Part shown: positions 34,481 to 54,517 of the stretch, one piece after another
Layout of the letters: the number at the start of each line of letters is the position of its first letter
Position numbering within the stretch: position 1 is the first letter of the stretch
Origin: Microbotryomycetes sp. JL201
Lineage: Eukaryota; Basidiomycota; Microbotryomycetes
Direction: 5' to 3'
DNA: 64,000 nucleotides
Assembly: GCA_033819885.1 (NCBI GenBank)
Contig: JAQYUZ010000031.1
Coordinates: 124,001-188,000, forward strand
Notes under the pieces: model-generated
Told to the model about the DNA's origin: nothing
The model's input: only the letters and a program-made list of their open reading frames with translations
The model's database searches: none
Made by a program: the position numbers and the translations under genes

Positions 34481-34900
34481 CGGCTTTCGTTTTTCTGTCA
34501 AAAGTCGTGTGAGCGACATTGAATGCACGGCGTACACCACACCACACCGAGGCGATTCGGTAATTGATCTTGTGATTCGAGACTTTGTGACCGAAAGCCG
34601 CCGCGTACCGCTGCAGAAAGTCGACCACTTCCGCCTCGTGATTGTTCGTGATGGTGGTGCTCGCCCGAGAGCCGTCGCCAAGCCAGAGCCCGAGAAGGTA
34701 AGGGTCCACCGGAAGTCGGCTTCGGTAATCGTCGATTGCATGTTGGTCCTCATCGTCGTGGCCGAAATCGAGTCCCTCGTTGAAGAACAGTCGGTATTCT
34801 TGCTGTTCTTCTGGTGTTAAACCGAGGAAGTCGTCCACAGTCACCTCAACTTCTTGGACGTCGCGGGTGTAGACGGCGAAGCGCCCGTTCTCTCCAACCT
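34480..34900 (-). pseudogene. Intein-like LAGLIDADG homing endonuclease relic
   Basis: On the minus strand the frame reads VGENGRFAVYTRDVQEVEVT, VDDFLGLTPEEQQEYRLFF and then LPVDPYLLGLWLGDGSRAST, ITNNHEAEVVDFLQRYAAAF. The block DPYLLGLWLGDG is the first LAGLIDADG helix, and the preceding segment matches the linker between Hint splicing domain and endonuclease in fungal nuclear inteins such as those of PRP8. Upstream, in another frame (about 34905-35010), FKLKPPSFACNWKCDARDD may be the decayed Hint N-terminal half. No second LAGLIDADG helix, no C-terminal HN splice block and no host extein are visible. Reading past about 34500 runs into the palindrome. I take it as a degraded intein or an intein-derived free-standing endonuclease. 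Confidence 0.62.
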
Positions 34901-35010
34901 GCTAGAAAGTGCATCATCTCTAGCGTCGCACTTCCAATTGCAAGCAAAACTCGGCGGCTTCAACTTGAAGTGTTTCTCAGTCTCGGTCCGAAACACTCTT
35001 TCCATTCTGT

Positions 35011-35597
35011 GTAGGAGGCATTGCTTGGCGGTGCGCAGACGCTTGCTATTGAGCGTTACGAATGGCAGCTGCCGACTTCTGAAGGACATGAGTGGGTTGC
35101 GCATCGCTTGTGAAGGCTGCCTGCGATTGGATTGTTGTGAATGAACATAGTTTGCTTTCCCACCTCCTCTGATGCTGTTTTGACGGTGATAGAGCGTACA
35201 GAAGCTGAGGAGCAGCCTCAAAGACGGCTGTCGGTGTTCTCGCGGACTTACTTGTGCACATGAGTTGCTGCGCTTTGCTCAATGTCCAGAAGATATGGTC
35301 ACTCGTGGCTTGTTTCGAGAGTGCGATGCGCGACGCCACCTGAAAGTGGTGCAGCAGAGAACCTGATGCCATCTCCAAACTTTTTATGAAGCTGGAACTA
35401 GACGGACTACCTGTCTAAAGATTTTTGTACGATGCAGTACACGCCCCAAGTCACGCCGTCGCCGCGCGTGTTTTCCGCCGTTCGCCCCACTCGCTGCAGT
35501 CCATCGAAGCCAGCTCATGTAAGCGCGTGGGCAAGCACCCAGTCGAGTGATAGCAAGGTACTGACAGACTGCGATCGTACGCGTGACGCACAGCAGC
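35011..35597. other. PRP8 upstream region
   Basis: About 590 bases between the endonuclease relic and the PRP8 start codon. It should hold the PRP8 promoter. Weak minus-strand ORFs (for example 35046-35378) have no signature. Confidence 0.45.
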
Positions 35598-43490
<7,893 letters not shown>

Positions 43491-44128
43491 TGATGACTTT
43501 CTACAAAAGAAAATAAAATGGGGCGATCCCGTTTGTCAAGGTGTTTGTGTATTCTCTTTGCTTTGGTTTTGTATTTCAAGTTGCAGTATGGATTTTCATC
43601 AAGCTTGGTCAAGCGCAACGGAACGTGACGCGTGCATGTTCATGCGGAGGCTCTGACCTTTTCACGTGCATAGCCTTTTTGTTTGGCACCTTGCGAGATT
43701 TTCTTGTCGGCGCGCCCGAGTGCTCTTCAAGGTCCCGGAGGAGCAGGAGGGCTTGACGAAGTGTGGACGCGTTTGGGCCGTCCTTGCTTGTAAGCTGTGC
43801 TAAGGCAGAGCTTGACTCCGGCCCCAACGTCACCTGACTGTACTCGAGACCGAAACGGTTGCTCGTTGCTTCCGGTATGTGAAGACATGAGCTCTGAGCT
43901 TTCGGGTCCCGTCTCAGGGTCTGCGTACCCAACTGCAAAAAATAAAAGGCCGCATCCAGATCCCTTAACATCAACACTTGTCTAAATATGCGACTCTGAT
44001 CATGTTGCCTACTTCGGCGAATCTTGAGTCCCGCGAGTGAGACATTCCACGCAAGCGAACGCTTGGAAACCCGTCCGGCTAACGGATCTTGGCTTGATTT
44101 CGCTCATGCACAACGCCGCGCCGGGCAG
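43491..44128. other. Intergenic, PRP8 to glycosyltransferase
   Basis: About 640 bases with the PRP8 3' end and the promoter of the next gene. It also contains the doubtful minus-strand ORF listed separately. Confidence 0.5.
43609..43932 (-). CDS. Possible small unknown protein, tail-to-tail with PRP8
   Basis: The minus strand is open for over 100 codons. A strong-looking splice acceptor (TTTTATTTTTTGCAG) ends at about 43933, and a possible first exon upstream (ATG near 44050, donor GTAGGC) would join to it. The reading frame contains LRQALLLLRDLEEHSG and a basic end KSRKVPNKKAMHVKRSEPP. I recognise no family. The candidate first exon would be close to the start of the glycosyltransferase gene, making the pair divergent. 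Confidence 0.3.
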   Translation of the reverse strand: MGTQTLRRDPKAQSSCLHIPEATSNRFGLEYSQVTLGPESSSALAQLTSKDGPNASTLRQALLLLRDLEEHSGAPTRKSRKVPNKKAMHVKRSEPPHEHARVTFRCA

Positions 44129-46813
44129 ATGTCGTCAGCCATGTTTGAGCTGCGACGTCGGTCGAGCGTCGTTCCGTTCACAAATGGACGTTCGACCGGT
44201 CACGTCAAAGTTGAGCTCGAGCCTCTGACGACGACAGGCAGCGACAGTGGATCGGCCAACGTGAAACAAAGCACGGTTCGAGCGTGGTTGTGGCTCTCAG
44301 CCGGAACCTTCTTTTGCATCTTGCTTTACGTTGTCGTCTGCACGACGTCTATTTTGACGACAAGCTCGAGTTGGACTCCTATCGTCTCTCGACTGCTGTA
44401 CAGAGCTAGACCAGCAGGTTTCGGAGATGTCAGACTGCCTCAATGGCACGACTTTGATCGGATACGCAAACGAACAAAGCAGTGCAACGGCGTCGTCAAA
44501 CAAGTCAAACTCGGTCACTTGGCCGATCACAGGGTCCGACACCCGTTCAGAGAGGTGAATCTGACTGCACCAGAACACGTTGTTGTTGACGCACGCATGG
44601 CTGATTACGGCAACATGCTGTCGCTCGCGCAGGTCTATGTCACTTCAGCGTGGCTAGACACTCGCCCGCTCGTCGTCTCTAACCAGTTGCCACAATTGAC
44701 GCTGCTCGCGTCCATCCAAGGTCGCGAACACATGGAAATGCCAAGTGGCTTGTTCAAGCACAACGAATTGAAATGTTACATCGTTATGCGCGATCTGAAA
44801 ACGGGACTCGAGACAGTCTTGGTCGAAGACAGTCAGCTGCAAGGCTTGCCAGATCCGCACGAATGGGAAGTCGATTTGGTCAGCGTCAAATTTAGCTGTC
44901 CGGTCAAAGGTGACTGGCAAGATGCGGAAATGTGAGATGGTCCAAGTTTGCGAAGACGGCAAATCAAGCTGACGGTGGTCGCCTGGACTAGTTTTGCTAC
45001 TCTCTCAACAGCGCACATCGCTCCACCTTCAGACACATTCGTTTCTGTTACTGCTCTTCCGACACTCGACACTAGCCAGCACATTTCGGGCAAAGGGTCA
45101 GCTGCTGTGTGCGTGCCGGCACTCATAGGCGACTTGTATGCCCCTTTGCTCGCCGACTTTGTGGCATACTACCGCACCCTTGGGTTTTCTCAAATTTACG
45201 CCTACTTGTTGGATCCAGGTCGCAACGCACTAGATCAAGTCGCACGGTTGGGCAAGCAATCTTCAAACAGTGGCGTGACGCCAATCCGATTCGGCTTGCA
45301 CAAAAACCTCAAAACGAGCTTTGAAGCTGGTTCATCGACATATGCTGTGCCTCCTTCAGACTGGAACATTGACGGAATCGACGTGCTCGATGGTGACGAC
45401 GAGTTCGAGTTGGCGGGCATGGCAAATGGCAATGCTCAGTCTGTGAGAACATGGTACTTTGGCCAGGGATTGGCTCTACATGATTGTCAGTACAGGGCAA
45501 TGAAAGATGGACACCGTTGGTTGATGGCGGTAGATTGGGACGAGTTTGTGGTGCTCAAGCCTGGGGCCAAGAACAATGTGTGGCCGCCATTGAACGAGGT
45601 TGGCCGAGGTGGCAACGTCGCCCTACTCGACTGGCAAGTCTTTGAATACGATGCTTCTGCTTCTTACATATCGCAATGCTCATTTTGCGAATTGGCAGGC
45701 TAAACACGGCTCGCACGAGGTGGACTTGGCCGTTCACGATCGCGTGGAAAGAAGCCGTGGAACAACTTGGTGTCGACGTTACAAACATTTCTCAGCGCAA
45801 TTTCCCAAGCGCGTTCATGTTTCAGAGCACATTTGCTTGCATCAGATGTACGCCTTCGACCAATGTCGTGCCAGATCTCGAATCAACAAGCGTACAAGCG
45901 TTATCTCGGCTCGTGCCAGACGTTGCAAACTCCCAGTGGACCCAGCCTGGACCTGGATTATTCTTGCCAATGCTGTCGCCTGTGCGAATGAAGAATTGGT
46001 TTCCACAAAACTTTCGATCGAAAGCGATGGTCGATCCCTGGTACGTAGCGTTTCGGAATTCATGGAGCATAATGTGCCTGGTCTGATTCTGTCGGGCGCT
46101 CGGTTGATCACAGGGCCTGGTGGTCACTCGGCATACACTCGCCCGGAGTTGGTTTCGCCGAATGGATGGTGCAGCGCGGACCCTGTTCTTCCACTTTTTC
46201 GCCCGACGGGCATGGCAGTCGACTCGGTTCGTCTGACGCACAATGCGCCAAGCTTCTCGTCGAGGCGTTTGCTTGGGGTACGGCTCTCGTAGCCGTGCCG
46301 GATTCCGATCCCGTTAGCCCGTCCGAGGACGTGGCCAAGTTTGGCATGTCGTCTGATGCTAGCTCTTCGCGAGCGACGGGTGCTCTGTATCACTTTCGCG
46401 TGGATTCCCAAATGAGTCGTGCAATGACTCGATTCTATGCCGAGTCGCAAGTTTCGTCTTCTTCTAGCATGGACGTGCTCGATGGTGGCGTAGGCGTTCA
46501 ACTCGTCGGTCATAGCAGGGTCGCGTTTCAAGACTCGTCATCTCAGTACGGCGATACCGAGATCGAGTTGGTTCAAGACTGGACGATGCTCGAGACGATG
46601 GGCCACAGTCTCGTCCCTGTGCTCGTTGCCAAGCGTGCGCTCGGTCCGTTTGGTTGGATCTCGGACACAAACGTGTTTGGGAGTCGCGTGCGCGTTCACC
46701 CCACGTCAAATGTTCGAAAGTATGCGCTCATCGCCGTCGTGTGGTCTGTCGGCGCGTGGTGGCTGGTCAAGCTGTGGTGCGGCAAGCGGTCACGTGCGAC
46801 ACTTTTGAGATGA
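44129..46813 (+). CDS. Membrane glycosyltransferase, GT92-like (DUF23)
   Basis: Probable type II Golgi glycosyltransferase. The first ATG in frame is 44129. Residues about 50-75 form a membrane anchor (WLWLSAGTFFCILLYVVVCT). Exon 1 probably ends at 44933, with the next starting near 44991. The GT92 core is clear: VCVPALIGDLYAPLLADFVA, YYRTLGFSQIYAYLLDPG, and LHDCQYRAMKDGHRWLMAVD followed by WDEF (the DxD-type metal site). Then come FPSAFMFQSTFACIRC, NWFPQNFRSKAMVDPW and TGALYHFRVDSQ. A canonical intron (donor GTACGT near 46041, acceptor CACAG near 46111) restores the frame into the last exon. The protein ends with a second hydrophobic segment (YALIAVVWSVGAWWLVKLW), unusual for the family. The intron between about 45600 and 45810 is not resolved. 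Donor and acceptor sugars are unknown. Confidence 0.7.
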
Positions 46814-46928
46814 CATGGCGAATAAAGGGGTGGAAACAACGGGTCTGAAACGTAGAGCTGTGCAAGGTGATGATTCTGTTGTTGTTGTACTACTCGTTGC
46901 CTGATGTGAAATTACCCCGGTGACCTCG

Positions 46929-49900
46929 ATGCGAGCGATCGCCGGTGCGGCGGACATTCTTGCCTCTTTGACGCCATGGACTACCTCGATGGGTGCGTGC
47001 CAGGCAAGCGCGACCAAATTTGGGCTCGCTAATCACAGTCTGCTGGCGTCTAGTGCGCTGCACCAGAGCATCTTGACGGCATTGGCGAGCAACTTGGCCT
47101 CGACGTCCGAGCACGACGACCTGGCCTTGTTGACGGATACGTTCAGCACAGTAGAGCCTTCGACGAACAAGCAAGTCAATGGCGTGCTCGACAGGCTCAC
47201 ACAGCCCGCGTCTGCGCTAAACGGCACCCGTGGCTTGACCAGTGTCGTCAGTCACCGTCACACACGTCCAAAATGGCCATGCACTAATATGTCATGCACT
47301 TGTAGACTGTCCCTCAAGTTGAAGGAATGATCTCGGTGGCCCAATTTGCCCAAAAGTCGACCGCATCGACCGAGATTGTCGATCAAGTCGTTCGCTTGGT
47401 CCGCTCGAGCCCGCTGTTTGAGATTGAGCCGGCGCTTGGACTCGCAGGCAAGTGCACAGGACAAAAAGCAAGTAAGCTTCGCACGCAGGCTGACGCCAGA
47501 CTCCCATACGTTTGCAGCCGCGCAAGGATTCACGCTCTCTGACCAACTCGCGTTCGAACTGACGCTCGCGGTACTGAGTTTGGCTCAGTCGGGCGCAGTG
47601 CAGCGCCGAACCGCCCTCGAGCACATTTCCGAGTATCAGCACGACATCTTGCAACAGATTGAATCGTCAGAAGGTGAGCGCACAACCCTTGACGGCAAAA
47701 CTTCGTTTCGAGTCCTAATTTCATCCACCTCGCAATGCGCACCCCCTCACAGGGCATCGCATTATCGGAAACTTGCTGCCTGCACTGAACGGTGTACGTC
47801 GCGCAATCGCGGCCGCGCCTTTCGTATGGACGAAAGATGACCCCTCACCAGCGCCACCCCGACCATCCGGTGAAGCGCTCGGCAATGCTGGCACGGCCAC
47901 GGCAGACGAGTGGGACACGACGACTGAATCGGGACGTATCGCCTTGGCCACTTTGGCCCAGTACGAGACTTCGCAAAAGGGCTTGTCCTCGGGCTTGATT
48001 GTCTGGTGCGACCTCGAAGCGCAACGTGCTTACTGGACGACCGTCGTGTCCAGCGACCACCCTGCCACAAACAAGTGGCAATTTGTCAACCACACGCAGG
48101 CGATGCAGATCAAGGCCGGTGATGGCGCCCTCACGTCTCGCGAATGCGCACTTGGCGTGTGGCAACATACCTTGCTCGAGCTCGAGAAAGCAGACAGCGA
48201 GACACCATTCGATCCTTATTCGTTCGACGTGCTCCTGTCGAGCTTGGTGAGCCAGAACGACACATGTTTGCGCTCCTGCTTTCGCTGACTCGCGCGCTCG
48301 GTAGCATCTTGGCACCGTGTCTACGATCGCCTACGGTCAAGCATCAGCCGAGTTGACCAAGATCTTGGAAGACTTGCTCGTCCATCCGCCTTCAGTATCT
48401 GACGAGATCGTTCAGATCGGTGCCGTCGAGTGTCTGCAGGCGCTCACGTTTGCGTGAGTGGACCGAGTCCGTTTTAGCAACGAGGGCGAGAAAACTGATT
48501 CTAGCTTCGCAACAAAGCTTCCCAGCGTCCTTGACGAGGTCAATTGCCATAATTCGCAGGTTTATTCTCTCACCATCTCCCATTTTTGAGCAGCTGGCCG
48601 GCACAGGACCCAGCCTCGCTTCCGTCGCCGCTGCCAAGTGCTACGCCGCACTTATCGACTTGACCGGCGATCCAGCTCAGCGCGAGTCGGCTATCCAGTC
48701 TCTTTTGAACCACTTCACAGCGAGCGAGCGAGACTCGACCTCTCGAGGCGCCAACAGAAAGGACAGTGACGCAAGGTCGATCAGGTCCGTCACCGGCGGC
48801 CTGTCGGAATCTCAGCGAGCTACAGTCTCCGCAAACGTTGCGCACGCTGTTGGACGATTAGTTGTGCACTTCCAGGATCAAAATGTCAGTCCTTGGTCTG
48901 CAGTCCTGCTCAGATATGCCCAGCTAAAGCTCTTTCCGATCGTGTCAGCTCGCCCGTTTCGCCGCACCGATGCTGATCCAACGCATGTCTGGCACCAACC
49001 CTCAAGTCGACGGCGCGCTCATGTACCAACTCTGCGACATTGGCATGTTTGTCGACAAGTCCACCTTCATGGACATTGTCAAGGCGATTTACGACGTCAG
49101 CAAGCGACTCGAACCAGAAGACATTATGACGAGCGCCGTGTTGACCGCTCACAGCCGCTTGGCGTCGACTGCTGCACAGCGCAAGGACGTCCATCTGGAG
49201 TACCTGACCGAGACCCTCGGCTTGTTTGTTGCAAAGGGTGCACACGAAACGACAAGCCGCACAAAGTCTGCCGTGAGTGAAATTGAGGCTCTGACAGACA
49301 TTGCATCGCAACGTCCAGCTGATTTTCGTGCTGTGTGAGCAGAAGACTGAAAGCTTGCTCGAGCTCATCCCGTCAATTGACATGTTTCTGACGCAAGCCG
49401 AGTTTGATCCTCGTCGTCGAGACCTGCCATCTCCCTTGTTGGCGCTGTGGCGCAATTTCTGGATTTTGTGTCGCCTCGCTGGATTCTTGTCGACACCTGT
49501 ACGCATTTACGAGTGGCAACGTCAAGCTTTGCAGAGAATCGCTGTGCGCAGTCCTGCATTGTTACGCGGGGCCGGCAACGACTTTGTCGAGACCGAGTTG
49601 CAGTACAATGCAATTCTCAAGTCGGAGATGCATGCACTGGTGAGTTTTGAGAGCTTTCGTCCCGCCGAGAGACATGTCTGACGGTTTCTGAACGCTCGCC
49701 CCAGTCACCCGACACAGTTCGCACGGAACTCGCATCTGCCCTGCCCTCGCAGGCCACCAACGCACGCTCTCTACCAAGCAATCAAGTTGTGTTTCTCGCG
49801 ACTGTGCTCGGTCTAGAATCCCTTCGTGCCGAAGCGGGTCGTCCATCAGCCGTGTTTTCATACTTTCACAACGAGGGCGTCAACAGTCACACATCGATGT

Positions 49901-52900
49901 ACGACATGCTAAGCTCGATCGCCGAACAAGTAAACTCTCGCTTCATGGGGCACTTGTCAGACAGAGTCGTGTCTCATTCGATGGATGAGGGCGTGTATCC
50001 CGAAATCCGAGAGATCATCATCGAGTGCGCGCACCAGTATGCCAAGAATAGGACGGTCGCGACAAGATATCTGAACGACTTGTTCTCGAGCTTCCCGTCA
50101 TTGTTGTGCAACTCACAGGTCGTCACGACTCTGCTCGAGCTGTTGACGTTGCTTCGGCGTGCTTGCTTGTCCGAATATACGGACGAGGTAGGGCGGCAGC
50201 GTCAGACATGCAGATTATCTCGCGTTGACATTGATGTGCTCTCGCAGTACACACCCACGTTCAACTACCACTCTGAGCGTGGCAAGTTTTCAATTACTTT
50301 GTCGGACGACTACACGGCCCGTAATCGCATTCTCACCGAAATGCACAGGTTCACAAAAGCTTGGTTGAAGACTGGTATCACGCGTGCCCCACTCGAGATG
50401 CGAGGATTGTTGCAAGACTACGTCAAGGATCCAATCGAAGCAGAGTTTCATTCGGCCGCGTTCGCCGATGACGAGATGGGCAAGTCGGTCGCTTTGGACA
50501 TTTTACGCATGTCTACGACGAATGCGAAAGAAGGCAAGCTCTTTTCCAACGTGACGGCGATATCGGCCAGCTGACCATATTGTTTCCCAAAAGCCGCATT
50601 GCCCGCTTGGGGAGAATGGAAGGCCGACGACTCTGCCAACTTTGTTCGCAGCTTTAGTGCCAAAAACTATTTCGGTGGTCAACTCGCACGCACGGCTGAA
50701 GTCGATCAGACGAGTTTGTTGGCAGAGCTCGAGGATTTGAGCGAACAAGTGGACAAGCACAAGCTCAAAATGTCTTTGCCGGAGATGCGCAAGCTGTTTT
50801 ACCGTGCTGCAGGACATCTTGTCAATGCGCCAGAAGTGAGCGACGTTTGTGCAAATCTGCGATTCCGACTGACGCGTGCGCCTCGATCCAGCCCGATGTC
50901 GAAATCCTCGATTTGCTCGTTTCTCTGCCGGTTCGCATCTTTACAGAGGGTGCCATGTCGCTCGCTGTTGAGGTTTGGACATGGATCGCCGAGGACAGGC
51001 CCGAACTCGAAGCGAGACTGATGATTGAAGCTGTGCAAGCTTGGACTGGTACGATCCACGCTCGTCAAGGCTTGTTCTCGGACACTATCAAGTGAGCATA
51101 CAATCTTATGCGCTCGATGGTACACTCATCGTCAGCGGATCTGGTGACAGCCGAGCGAATCCCCTCAATCAAGAAACGCAATTCACTCCGACGGACAAAG
51201 ACCGCATGACGAAAGAGTACTTGCTCGCAAATCGCCTCTTGCAACCTCATGGCACGTTCTTGTCGTTCTTGTCAAGCAGGTACCAGGCGTTCAGGTACCG
51301 ATCTATTGATCTGGTTCATGCGTGCTTGTTGCTCGTTATTCGATCGGTTCGAGCTCACAAGCTGTGGAGGTGGGCAAACCATGGTCACTTGGCTTGGTCG
51401 ACGCGCTCATTACCTTTACCTATCAGCACTCACCAGCTGACGCGCGAGTTGCGCATGAAGCTCGTGTCGTTTGGATTCTGCGTCCTGCAAGGCAGTCGCT
51501 TAGAGACTGCAGTCGAGTTCAATCTCCGCAACAAGCTGTACGACGCAGCTTTGAGCTGGTTCGCTACGCCCCCAGGGTTTGTTCAAATGAGCTGCGGTAT
51601 TTGCGATTGGATTTTCTTGCTGATGAACGTTTTTTGTCGCTCAGATGGTCTTATGGTTCTAACCGAGTTCAACTGAAAGCTGATCTAGTCGCGATGGAAG
51701 AACTCGCATCAACTGTCAAATCTGACGTACCCACGTACGATTTGATGCTTACGAGCACGCTCGACAGAACAGGTCAGCTACCAGGTCGAGTCGCCCTCAA
51801 GAGCGCGACAGCGTTGCACACTCAGCGTGTGCAGTTGCTCGGGGCTTTATTGGAGAATGAAATGGACCGGCTCAAACTGTGGTTGAACCCGCTGATGGAT
51901 GCAAAGCACGGACCCGTGCCAAGCAAAGTGGCTCCTTCCGAGGTAAGAATTTGCCCCGCGGTACAAGCACAGAATCGGCCGACTCATGTCTCGTGGATAC
52001 GCAGTCGACGTGGAAGCAACACGTGCGCGTCGCATGGCACCAGTGGCCGGACGTGGCAGTTCAAATCCCTGCTCGCATCAAATCGTCTGGTGTCGCCACA
52101 GAGGTGACTCGACTCGTCAAAAGCCATCCGGAGCGGGTGCAACATAACCCTGATGCGTTATCGTTCTTTGTCGGTGACGGTATAACCAGCGATGTCAAGC
52201 CTCACTTGCGTGTGCGTATCTCAGCGTCTTCTCAGCAACACTTGTTGACGATGCGCTGTTGTCTTCAGCATCTGTTGTACTGGGCGCCTGTTCCGGTCAT
52301 CATGGCTCTGAGGTTCTTGTTTCCAAAGTTCAAAGGGGATCCAGTCCTGCTGCAATACGCTTTGCGCACGCTCGAGCACCATCCGGTCGATTTGACATTC
52401 TTTTACATTCCTCAAGTCGTTCAGGCTCTGCGAACGGACGAGCTTGGTAAGCACGCGCCTGGCGATTGTGCCTTGTGCATCAATCGAGAGCGGAGGGTAT
52501 TCATGCGGATACTTTGGCGCAGGCTACGCCGAGCGGTTCATCTTTGAGACGTCGCAAATTTCACAATTGTTCTGTCATCAAATCATCTGGAACATGAAAG
52601 CTAACGCGTATCGTGGCGACGACGGAGAAGAGGTAAGCTCTTGCGTTGAGGCCATATGCCACAGCTCGACCGACTGATTCTTCCGTGTCATCATTCGCAA
52701 ATCCCAAGCCCGATCCGATGAAACCCACGCTCGATCGCATGGTTGACATGATCGTCGGCGCTTTGTCTGGCGACGCAAAAGACTTTTATCAGCGAGAATT
52801 TGCCTTCTTTGACGAGGTGACGTCCATTTCGGCGAAACTGAAACCGTACATCAAGGCGCCTAAACCAGAGAAGAAGGTCTGTTGCGTTTTATCTCTGGTG

Positions 52901-54388
52901 CACCATTCGAGCGATCGCGCTGACGTCAGGTCTTTGTCTTTTCTTTGTTTACGATTCGAAAAGGCCAAGATTGACGAAGAAATGGCAAAGATTAAAGTTG
53001 ATCCAGGTGTCTACTTGCCCAGTAACCCTGACGGCGTTGTCGTCGATATTAACCGGACGTCAGGTCGTCCGTTACAGTCTCATGCCAAAGTAGGCAGCCT
53101 GTTTGTTTTTCGAGCTTTGCGATGACGGGCATTGACGTTTGTGCGATCCTAGGCTCCATTCATGGCAACGTTCAAAGTTCGGCGCGAACACAAGAAGGGC
53201 GCCGATCCGGCCGACCTTGAAGCTCAGGACGCTCTTCTCGAGCACAATGAGCAAAAGCAAGCGATTGATGGCGAAGGTGCAGATAAGCCAGGAGATGCGC
53301 AACAAGAGCCCGGAACCAAGACGTACGACACGTGGCAAAGTGCGATTTTCAAAGTCGGAGACGATTGTCGTCAAGACGTCTTGGCTTTGCAGATTATCGC
53401 CATGCACAAAAACATATTCACGAGCTTGGGACTGGACTTGTTGGTGACGCCCTACAAGGTCACAGCGACCGGACCTGGAGTGAGCTTCGTTGTCAACATG
53501 TCATGGTCGCTCTGCTGACCAAACTACGAACGTTGCGACGCAGTGCGGAGTTATCGATGTCGTCCCGGACGCCACGTCTCGTGACGAGATGGGTCGAGCA
53601 AAGATCAATGATCTCAAATCGTTCTTCCAAATCAAGTATGGTTCGCCAGACTCTATCGAGTTTCAACGGGCCCGCACCAACTTTGTCCAGTCAATGGCGG
53701 CCTACTCTTTGTTGTGCTACTTGGTACAGATCAAGGATCGTCACAATGGAAATATCATGATCGACGGCAGAGGCTGCATCACGCACATTGGTAAGCTGTC
53801 GCCGTCCTAGAATTACAGAAACTGCAGAATGCTGAGCAGCGAGCGGTCTCTATATCAGATTTTGGCTTCTTGTTTGATATTGATAAGTCTGAGGCTGCTG
53901 ATGATGAACCTGCACGTCGACGAGACTGACAATGTTGATCGACGTCGTGATTACGTCCAGGAGGAGTCAAGTTTGAGCCATCCTCGTTCAAGCTGACTCA
54001 CGAGATGATCGTCTTGATGGGAGGCAAAGACTCTGTCGGGTTCAAGCACTTTCAAGAACTTACGATAAAGTCGTTCCTCGCTGCTCGACCGTTCGCTCAA
54101 GCGGTCGTTGAAACGTCTGCTCAGATGGCTGGAGCAGGGTTCCCTAGTTACAAGGATGAGCATACGATGGACAGGTTGTTGGACAGGTTCAAACCAGATC
54201 TGAGTGAGGTAGAGGCTGCAGAGTACATGAAGGGTATCATCAATAATGCGTTGGAGAACATGAGGTCAATCGTTTATGACGAGTTCCAAAGGATGACGAA
54301 CGGTGAGCTGGGCGTCTCGCCTTCTGTGCTGCGGCCGAACAAGGTTTCTGATACTTTCATGTGTGCAGGTATTCCATACGTTCGTTAG
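46929..54388 (+). CDS. STT4: Phosphatidylinositol 4-kinase Stt4/PI4KIII-alpha
   Basis: Plasma-membrane lipid kinase making PtdIns4P. It has roughly twenty or more exons; the first are 46929-47246, 47306-47447, 47518-47673, 47753-48246, 48305-48453, 48560-48884, 48949-49272, 49319-49639, 49705-50187, 50248-50533, 50594-50835 and 50892-51091. A long alpha-helical N-terminal region (the scaffold that binds Ypp1/Efr3 in yeast) is followed by the PI3K/PI4K helical domain and catalytic core. The core shows [50 protein letters not shown], the catalytic loop [24 protein letters not shown] and [13 protein letters not shown], ending NGIPYVR (yeast ends NGIPY). Two introns appear to use GC donors (GCAAGT at 47448, GCAAGC at 50534). 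The exact start codon is uncertain. Confidence 0.9.
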
Positions 54389-54517
54389 TCGCGCTTTCAT
54401 ACGAATCACAACTGCTGCTGAGCTGGTGGCTCGATATGCTTGCCGTGAAAATGTTTCTATTTCGATCATGTTTGTGATACAACAACAATGTCATCGCGTT
54501 ACAGTTTGCTTGAATGC

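Noticed and set aside
46040-46115. Apparent frameshift in the glycosyltransferase gene between two long frames
   Set aside because: A canonical intron (donor GTACGT, acceptor CACAG, about 70 nt) joins the frames cleanly, so no break is needed.
47448-47471. GT donor (GTAAGC at 47472) for STT4 intron 2
   Set aside because: It keeps the frame, so it is not excluded. The GC donor 24 nt upstream is closer to consensus and removes an odd GKCTGQKA insert, so it is preferred with moderate confidence.
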